DNA of 5,752 nt from Mxb001 sp051007175 (GTDB lineage Bacteria > Actinomycetota > Actinomycetes > S36-B12): positions 1-5,752 of the forward strand of contig JBPCSL010000175.1 of the NCBI GenBank assembly GCA_051007175.1, in the 5' to 3' direction. The position numbers and the translations under genes were made by a program. This document shows, in pieces, positions 1 through 4,538 of this stretch. The notes below the pieces were generated by a model that searched no databases, was not told the DNA's origin, and saw only the letters and a program-made list of their open reading frames with translations. The stretch's first letter is position 1. Every line of letters starts with the position of its first letter.

Positions 1-75
1 GGGATACCCCCCGAAGCCTCGGGAAGGGCTGATAACGAACCCATAACGGAACCAGCCTCCCCTCAGGACAGCCTC

Positions 76-104
76 TTGACGCGGTGTGACGCAGGCCATA
101 GAAA
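76..104 (+). promoter_or_regulatory. Predicted sigma-70-type promoter of the sugar ABC operon
   Basis: A -35-like TTGACG (76-81) is followed after 17 bases by a -10-like TAGAAA (99-104). The -35 matches consensus at five of six positions and the -10 at four of six, with ideal spacing. Transcription would begin near 110-112, giving a 5' UTR of about 135 bases before the binding-protein gene. The palindrome at 114-125 sits immediately downstream, as expected for a repressible promoter. The assignment rests on motif and spacing only. Confidence 0.55.
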
Positions 105-113
105 CTCCCCTAC

Positions 114-125
114 GACAACGTTGTC
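114..125. promoter_or_regulatory. LacI-family operator, perfect 12-bp palindrome
   Basis: GACAACGTTGTC is its own reverse complement and has the central CG step typical of LacI-family operators. Similar CAACGTTG-centred sites are common in front of actinobacterial sugar-uptake operons. It lies just downstream of the predicted -10, so a bound repressor would block initiation or promoter escape. No LacI-type regulator gene is in the window, so its partner must be encoded elsewhere. The palindrome is seen directly; the regulator class is inferred. Confidence 0.65.
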
Positions 126-147
126 AAGGTCTCAGGCCACCAACGAT

Positions 148-178
148 TGCGTAACGAGCGCCGCGGCGCTGTTGCGCA
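148..178 (+). other. Hairpin in the 5' leader of the ABC operon
   Basis: Bases 148-155 pair with 171-178 (eight pairs, one of them G-U). After one bulged G (156), 157-161 pairs with 166-170 around a CGCG loop. The core 157-170 is a perfect 14-bp palindrome. No T-run follows, so it is not a classic intrinsic terminator. It would lie in the mRNA leader about 70 bases before the start codon. A second, smaller stem (213-218 with 223-228) sits just upstream of the ribosome binding site. A role in mRNA stability, translation or protein binding is possible but not shown. Confidence 0.4.
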
Positions 179-233
179 TTCGGGCAGGGCAGGACAGGTT
201 GCGTACACCCCCGGGGTCAACCGACCCCCCTTG

Positions 234-243
234 AAGAGGAGAG
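234..243 (+). promoter_or_regulatory. Ribosome binding site that fixes the binding-protein start
   Basis: AAGAGGAGAG contains an AGGAG core (237-241) seven bases before the ATG at 249. It decides for this ATG over the in-frame upstream start at 147, whose extra 34 residues would bury the signal peptide and which falls inside the leader hairpin region. Confidence 0.8.
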
Positions 244-248
244 TCTTC

Positions 249-1418
249 ATGGCACGTGCTTCATTCGGAGGCCGGCGCCTCGCCCTTGTGGCGTCCGCCG
301 GTGTCCTTGCTCTCGGGCTCGCCGCCTGCGGTGGCAGCTCGAGCAGCGACACCTCGTCCTCGGCAGCTCCCGCAAGCTCCAGCGCTGCGCCGGAGTCCTC
401 GTCGGCCGCTCCCGCACCGGGCGAGGCCGTCAAGGTGACCCTGATCACCAAGGACTCGACCAACCCGTTCTTCGTCGCCATGCAGGAGGGCGCGAAGGCC
501 GCTGCTGCGGAGTCGGGCGTCGAGCTCACCGTTGCCTCGGGCAAGCAGGAGGGTGACGACCAGTCCCAGATCGACGCGATCGAGCAGGCTATTGCTCGCG
601 GCGACAAGGGCATCCTCATCACCCCGATGTCGGTCAACGTCAACGCCGCGATCGAGAAGGCACGCGCTGCGGGCCTCTACGTGATCGCGCTCGACACCCC
701 GACCGATCCGCCGGACACCGTTGACATCACCTTCGCGACGGACAACTGCCTCGCTGGTGAGGCCATCGGCCAGTGGACCGCGGGTGCGCTTGACGGCGCC
801 AAGGCGACCATCGCCGAGCTCGTCATCTTCAACGACCGCGTTGTGTCGGTCGACTACTGCCGCGCCAATGGCTTCCTCAAGGGCCTCGGCGTCGAGGTTC
901 CGACCCTCGAGGACATGGCCTCCCCGGCCAAGTCCGGCAAGTACACCACGGGCAAGGGCGGCGACTACGAGATCGCATGCCTCGAGGCCACGGGTGCCAA
1001 TGAGGAGGGCGGCCGCGCCGGCATGGAGAAGTGCCTCGCTGCCAACCCCGACATCAACGTCGTCTACACGATCAACGAGCCGACCGCCTTCGGTGCCGCT
1101 GCGGCACTCAAGGCTGCTGGCAAGAAGATCGGCACCGACGTCCTTGTCGTCTCGGTCGACGGCGGTCTCGCCGGCGTCGAGGCCGTCAAGGCTGGCGAGA
1201 TCCAGGCCACGTCGCAGCAGTACCCGCTGCTCATGGCCAAGCTCGGCGTCGAGGCCATCAAGGCGATCGCTGACGGCGGCGCGCCGCCGGCTCCCACCTC
1301 GGCCAATGGCGAGTTCTACGACACCGGTGTGAAGCTCTGCACCGACAATCCGATGGACACCGTCACCTCTGCCGAGCAGTGGACCGCTCAGCAGTGCATC
1401 GACAACGCCTGGGGCTGA
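249..1418 (+). CDS. frcB: Sugar ABC transporter substrate-binding lipoprotein (FrcB-like)
   Basis: This 389-residue protein is the extracellular receptor of a sugar importer; it captures substrate and delivers it to the permease encoded next. Residues 1-26 are a lipoprotein signal peptide (RR at 9-10, hydrophobic stretch 11-25) ending in the lipobox LAAC, with Cys27 as the lipid anchor. A Ser/Ala/Pro-rich linker (28-58) containing three SSSAAP units precedes the binding fold. The fold is the type-1 sugar-binding kind (Peripla_BP_4): first strand and ligand motif TKDSTNPFF (67-75), DTPTD (149-153), TFATDN (161-166), INEPTAFGAA (275-284) and VVSVDGG (300-306). Length and motifs match actinobacterial proteins usually labelled FrcB or sugar-binding. 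The true ligand cannot be read from sequence; fructose, ribose, inositol or another polyol are possible. Start chosen from the strong Shine-Dalgarno and the signal peptide. Family assignment is firm, the symbol tentative. Confidence 0.93.
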   Translation: MARASFGGRRLALVASAGVLALGLAACGGSSSSDTSSSAAPASSSAAPESSSAAPAPGEAVKVTLITKDSTNPFFVAMQEGAKAAAAESGVELTVASGKQEGDDQSQIDAIEQAIARGDKGILITPMSVNVNAAIEKARAAGLYVIALDTPTDPPDTVDITFATDNCLAGEAIGQWTAGALDGAKATIAELVIFNDRVVSVDYCRANGFLKGLGVEVPTLEDMASPAKSGKYTTGKGGDYEIACLEATGANEEGGRAGMEKCLAANPDINVVYTINEPTAFGAAAALKAAGKKIGTDVLVVSVDGGLAGVEAVKAGEIQATSQQYPLLMAKLGVEAIKAIADGGAPPAPTSANGEFYDTGVKLCTDNPMDTVTSAEQWTAQQCIDNAWG

Positions 1419-1439
1419 TCGAGCCTAGGTAGTCCGTAA

Positions 1440-1477
1440 GGGGCGGGGCGGCTTTCTCCGGAAGGCCGCCCCGCCTT
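1440..1477 (+). terminator. Strong GC hairpin between binding-protein and permease genes
   Basis: Bases 1442-1456 pair with 1461-1475 (15 pairs, one of them a T-G wobble) around a TCCG loop. Two further G-T pairs at the base extend it to 1440-1477. The downstream sequence TTCCTTATCCCC is only moderately T-rich. It begins 21 bases after the binding-protein stop, inside the operon. It is probably a partial terminator or an mRNA-stabilising 3' end that makes binding protein more abundant than the membrane parts, as is common in ABC importer operons. The hairpin is seen directly; its role is inferred. Confidence 0.7.
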
Positions 1478-1516
1478 CCTTATCCCCGCTACTCTTCCCC
1501 TACCCGCTTGAGAGCC

Positions 1517-1521
1517 GGAGG
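1517..1521 (+). promoter_or_regulatory. Ribosome binding site that decides the permease GTG start
   Basis: GGAGG lies five bases before the GTG at 1527. An ATG at 1525 is immediately followed by TGA, so it cannot be the start; the GTG opens the long permease frame. Confidence 0.75.
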
Positions 1522-1526
1522 TTGAT

Positions 1527-2600
1527 GTGAGCAGCACCGCCCCCGCGACGGCAGCCGAGGAGTTCGCCGGCCGGGCCACCGCCATGCAGAAGGTGCAGCA
1601 CGTCCTGCATCGCTATCCGTGGGTCAGTCCCCTCATCGTGCTGGCCTTGCTCGTCATCATCTTCGCCTTCCTTGGCCTGGTGATGAAGGTCGGCTCGCTC
1701 GAGAACTTCACCAAGCCCGGCACCATCTCGCTGATGCTGCAGCAGACCGTGATCATCGGCACGCTCGCCATCGCGCAGACGATCGTCATCCTCACGGCTG
1801 GCATCGACCTCAGCATCGGCGCGATCATGGTCTTCGCGCAGATGTTCATGGCCAACCTCGCGGTCTACACGACGGCGTCCAACGTCACCTTCATGGCTGG
1901 CCAGAATCCCGCCCTCGCGGTGATCATCGGCATTGCCATCGCCACGCTGGCCGGCGGCTTGAACGGCTTCCTCATCGTGAGGTTCAACCTGCCGCCGTTC
2001 ATCGTGACCCTCGGCACGCTGAGTATCTTCACGGCGCTGACCCTCATCATCTTCAAGGCCCGCACCATCCAGGGCAAGGAGTACCCCGAGTTCCTCGGCA
2101 TCATGGGCAAGGACTTCCAGCTCGGGCCGTTCTCCATCACGGTCGGGGTCATCGTGATGCTGCTGCTCTACGCGGTCTTCTCCTACATCATGCGCGGCAC
2201 CGCCTGGGGCACCCACGTGTACGCCGTCGGCGACGACCCGGTGGCCTCCGAGCTGTCCGGCATCAACGTCAAGCGCGTCATCTTCAGCGTCTACGTCGTC
2301 GCCGGCATCGTGATCGGCATTGCGGCCTGGATCACGATCGGGCGCCTGGGATCCGCCAGTCCGAACGTCGCCCCGGAAATCAACCTCGAGACCATCACCG
2401 CTGTCGTGATCGGCGGCACGTCGCTCTTCGGCGGCCGTGGACGCCTCATCGGCAGCTTCATCGGAACGCTCATCATCATCGTCCTGGACTTCGGGCTCTC
2501 CCTCGCGGGACTCGACCAGGCCTACCGCGTCCTCGCGATCGGCGTCCTCGTGATCGTCGCCGTTGCCGTTGACCAGTGGATCAGGAAGGTGAAGGCATGA
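1527..2600 (+). CDS. frcC: Sugar ABC transporter permease (FrcC/RbsC-like)
   Basis: This 357-residue integral membrane protein forms the translocation channel, probably as a homodimer, and belongs to the BPD_transp_2 (RbsC/AraH/XylH/FrcC) permease family. The cytoplasmic N-terminus (about 1-30) is followed by many hydrophobic segments; the first spans about 31-52. Family hallmarks are GIDLSIG (92-98), NGFLIVRFNLPPFIVTLGT (146-164) and GGTSLFGGRG (296-305) near the C-terminus, then two further hydrophobic stretches and a short basic tail. The length is normal for the family. It starts with GTG behind GGAGG, 108 bases after the binding-protein gene and after an intervening hairpin. Its stop overlaps the ATPase start by four bases (ATGA), so the two are probably translationally coupled. 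The family is certain; the exact sugar is not. Confidence 0.93.
   Translation: MSSTAPATAAEEFAGRATAMQKVQHVLHRYPWVSPLIVLALLVIIFAFLGLVMKVGSLENFTKPGTISLMLQQTVIIGTLAIAQTIVILTAGIDLSIGAIMVFAQMFMANLAVYTTASNVTFMAGQNPALAVIIGIAIATLAGGLNGFLIVRFNLPPFIVTLGTLSIFTALTLIIFKARTIQGKEYPEFLGIMGKDFQLGPFSITVGVIVMLLLYAVFSYIMRGTAWGTHVYAVGDDPVASELSGINVKRVIFSVYVVAGIVIGIAAWITIGRLGSASPNVAPEINLETITAVVIGGTSLFGGRGRLIGSFIGTLIIIVLDFGLSLAGLDQAYRVLAIGVLVIVAVAVDQWIRKVKA
2583..2595 (+). promoter_or_regulatory. Ribosome binding site of the ATPase gene inside the permease end
   Basis: The purine-rich stretch AGGAAGGTGAAGG ends one base before the ATG at 2597; its AGGAAGG part has a seven-base spacing. It supports this start over the in-frame ATG seven codons upstream at 2576. 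Confidence 0.65.
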
Positions 2601-3403
2601 CCGCCTCGACCGACACTAAGCCGATCGTCCAGGCCAAGGGACTCAATAAGTCCTTCGGTCGCGTCATCGGCCTCAACGACTGCAATTTCGAGCTCTTCCC
2701 CGGTGAGGTGCTCGCGGTGGTCGGCGACAACGGCGCCGGCAAGTCCACCCTCATCAAGTGCCTCTCGGGGGCGCTCACTCCCGACTCGGGCGCCATGCTC
2801 ATCAACGGCGAGGAAGTGACCTTCAAGTCCACCCACGATGCCCGCGGCAAGGGCGTGGAGACCGTCTACCAGACGCTTGCCGTCGCGCCGGCCCTCGACA
2901 TCTCCGAGAACCTCTACCTCGGCCGCGAGGTGCGCAAGAAGGGCTTCCTCGGCAAGGTCTTCCGCAGCCTCGACAAGAAGCACATGCGCGAGGTGTCCAC
3001 GAAGAGCCTCGGGGAGCTCGGCGTCCTCACGGTGCAGAGCATCACCCAGCCGGTGGAGACCCTGTCCGGCGGCCAGCGCCAGGCGGTGGCCGTCTCGCGG
3101 GCGGGCACCTTCGGCAGCAAGGTCGTCATCCTCGACGAGCCCACGGCGGCCCTCGGCGTCAACGAGTCAGCGCGCGTGCTCAAGCTCATCAAGGACCTGC
3201 GCGACCGCGGGATGAGCATCATCCTCATCTCCCACAACATGCCGCAGGTCTTCGAGGTCGCCGACCGCATCCACGTGCAGCGACTCGGGCATCGTGCTGC
3301 CGTCGTGACACCGCAGTCGCATCAGATGCAGGATGTCGTGGCGATCATGACCGGCGCCATGACGGTGCCGGACGAGCAGCAGCAGCTCACCCCAATCAGC
3401 TAG
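2597..3403 (+). CDS. frcA: Sugar ABC transporter ATP-binding protein, single domain (FrcA-like)
   Basis: This 268-residue cytoplasmic ATPase powers the importer. All nucleotide-binding motifs are intact: Walker A GDNGAGKST (43-51), Q-loop with Gln92 in VYQTLAVAP, signature LSGGQ (156-160), Walker B VVILDEP (176-182) and switch His213 in ISHN. It has one ABC domain, whereas RbsA/AraG/XylG-type sugar ATPases carry two fused domains near 500 residues. The single domain is what FrcA-type systems have, so two copies should pair in the transporter. The C-terminal stretch RIHVQRLGHRAAV (225-237) through VAIMTGAM (248-255) is typical of this subfamily, so the gene is full length. The start codon lies in an ATGA overlap with the permease, so the operon is tightly coupled. 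It ends 13 bases before a long palindrome that separates it from the convergent oxidoreductase gene. Confidence 0.93.
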   Translation: MTASTDTKPIVQAKGLNKSFGRVIGLNDCNFELFPGEVLAVVGDNGAGKSTLIKCLSGALTPDSGAMLINGEEVTFKSTHDARGKGVETVYQTLAVAPALDISENLYLGREVRKKGFLGKVFRSLDKKHMREVSTKSLGELGVLTVQSITQPVETLSGGQRQAVAVSRAGTFGSKVVILDEPTAALGVNESARVLKLIKDLRDRGMSIILISHNMPQVFEVADRIHVQRLGHRAAVVTPQSHQMQDVVAIMTGAMTVPDEQQQLTPIS

Positions 3404-3416
3404 CGACCGTCCACTT

Positions 3417-3479
3417 CGTTGAGTGGCGGGTTGTGCCAGCACGCCTCCGGCGTGTCGTGGCATAACCCGCCACTCAACG
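3417..3479. repeat. Long palindrome between convergent genes, putative bidirectional terminator
   Basis: Bases 3417-3438 pair with 3458-3479 in 22 pairs, only one of them a G-T wobble. Above a two-base bulge (3456-3457), 3439-3445 pairs with 3449-3455 (one G-T) around a TCC loop. The element fills most of the 89-base gap between the ATPase stop and the oxidoreductase stop. Neither side has a T-run, so it is not a textbook intrinsic terminator. It could end transcription from both sides, protect mRNA 3' ends, or be a copy of a dispersed palindromic repeat. The structure is seen directly; the function is inferred from position. Confidence 0.7.
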
Positions 3480-3492
3480 CCTTTCGGGGACG

Positions 3493-4488
3493 CTAGGCGT
3501 AGAGCGCGGGCTTGGGCGGCAGGTCGATGACCTGCGGTCCCTCCGTGATGGCGGCCACGGCAGCGTTGGCGGTGATCGTGGCGACCAGGCCGTCCCAGGC
3601 ACTCGCGCCCGACGTACGGCCCGAGTGGGTTGCATCGACCCAGGCCTGTAGCTGCAGTCGGTAGGCGTCGCCGAACCGCCCCAGCCACAGCTCCGGCACG
3701 TCGTGTCCGACGCTGCGCGCCGACCTGCGCGTGACGAAGGACCCGTCTCCCATGTCGAGGGTGCCGTCGCTCGCGACGACCTCGCAGCGCACCTCGTAAC
3801 CGTAGGCGGCGTTGATGAAGGCCTCGATCTCGACGAGCGTGCCGCGCTCGGTGGTGAGGATGACGAGCAGCGGATCGAACTCCCCGGCCGGCGTTCGCGG
3901 GCCCGGGCGGCCCGTGATGACCTGGACGGTCGAGTACTCGTCGTCGAGCAGCCACCGGTTGATGTCGAGCTCGTGGATGGCGGCGTTCGTCAGGGTCATG
4001 GAGCTCTTCAGCCCGTACGGCGCGAAGGCATTGCGATGCACGTTATGCACCAGGAGCGGCTCGCCCACGGACGGAATGCCCGCCTTGAGGGCCGCGTATC
4101 CCGGATCGAAGCGGCGCATGAAGCCCAGGGAGATAAGGCGGCGCCCCAGGTCCACCTCGGCGTCGACGACGGCGGTGGCGCCCGCCACCGTGGGCCCGAG
4201 CGGCTTCTCGCACAGGGTCGGGCGCTGCGCGTCCAGGCAGATCAGCGCCTGTTCGGGGTGCAGGTCGTCGGGGGAGGCAATCACCACGGCGTCCACCGAG
4301 GCGATGAGCTGCTCGACCGACGGGGCGACGTTCGCCCCGAGTTCATCTGCGAGCCCGCTGGCCCGGGCGGTGTCGGCGTCGAAGAGCCAGGTCACCTCGG
4401 CCCCGGACACTTCGCGGGCGAGTGAGCGAGCATGCGAGGTGCCGATATTGCCGGTGCCGATCACGCCGATGCTGAGGTCGCTGGTCAC
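3493..4488 (-). CDS. Gfo/Idh/MocA family oxidoreductase, inositol 2-dehydrogenase-like
   Basis: This predicted cytoplasmic NAD(P)-dependent dehydrogenase has 331 residues, a usual family length. An N-terminal Rossmann fold carries GTGNIG (11-16) and then Asp38, placed to bind the adenosine ribose. EKP (94-96) supplies the family's conserved Lys95. The C-terminal substrate domain has GFMRRFDPGY (122-131), a stretch typical of inositol dehydrogenase-like members, and IHELDINRWL (171-180), with His172 at the expected catalytic His position. Asn168 stands where inositol dehydrogenases usually have Asp. Two starts compete: the GTG at 4488, chosen because the protein then begins like relatives and a -10-like TTGAAT lies six bases before it, and an ATG at 4509 that would add seven residues. 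Neither has a clear Shine-Dalgarno. It converges on the sugar importer operon, which suggests but does not prove a role in sugar or polyol oxidation. The exact substrate is unknown. Confidence 0.9.
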   Translation of the reverse strand: MTSDLSIGVIGTGNIGTSHARSLAREVSGAEVTWLFDADTARASGLADELGANVAPSVEQLIASVDAVVIASPDDLHPEQALICLDAQRPTLCEKPLGPTVAGATAVVDAEVDLGRRLISLGFMRRFDPGYAALKAGIPSVGEPLLVHNVHRNAFAPYGLKSSMTLTNAAIHELDINRWLLDDEYSTVQVITGRPGPRTPAGEFDPLLVILTTERGTLVEIEAFINAAYGYEVRCEVVASDGTLDMGDGSFVTRRSARSVGHDVPELWLGRFGDAYRLQLQAWVDATHSGRTSGASAWDGLVATITANAAVAAITEGPQVIDLPPKPALYA

Positions 4489-4494
4489 TGCCCG

Positions 4495-4500
4495 ATTCAA
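4495..4500 (-). promoter_or_regulatory. Possible -10 element for a leaderless oxidoreductase mRNA
   Basis: On the minus strand TTGAAT ends six bases before the GTG at 4488, the spacing expected when transcription starts at or next to the start codon. The second base departs from the TANNNT pattern and no good -35 is seen, so this is weak. The absence of a Shine-Dalgarno in front of either candidate start is consistent with it. Confidence 0.3.
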
Positions 4501-4526
4501 GCAGAGCATCGCGGTGGCCGGGCGCC

Positions 4527-4532
4527 TAGCAT
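4527..4532 (+). promoter_or_regulatory. Possible -10 element for a leaderless binding-protein mRNA
   Basis: TAGCAT fits the actinobacterial TANNNT pattern and ends six bases before the ATG at 4539. This is the spacing seen in leaderless actinobacterial genes. No Shine-Dalgarno precedes the ATG, and no convincing -35 is visible. Confidence 0.45.
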
Positions 4533-4538
4533 CGCCTC

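Noticed and set aside
84..100. TGTGACGCAGGCCATA as a CRP/GlxR site
   Set aside because: Only the left half (TGTGA) matches; the right half lacks the TCACA arm.
140..151. CAACGATTG as a second LacI operator
   Set aside because: The arms are only three bases long and the centre is asymmetric, unlike the perfect site at 114-125.
147..248. Upstream in-frame extension of the binding-protein gene starting at 147
   Set aside because: It would put 34 non-hydrophobic residues before a clear lipoprotein signal peptide, overlaps the leader hairpin, and ignores the strong Shine-Dalgarno in front of the ATG at 249.
1490..1495. TACTCT as an internal promoter -10 for the permease gene
   Set aside because: No -35-like sequence lies at a suitable distance; the upstream position falls in the GC hairpin.
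1500..2216. Long minus-strand frame opposite the permease gene
   Set aside because: Its product is low-complexity and rich in Asp, Glu, His and Arg, the usual shadow of a high-GC gene. The plus strand has a clear permease with family motifs.
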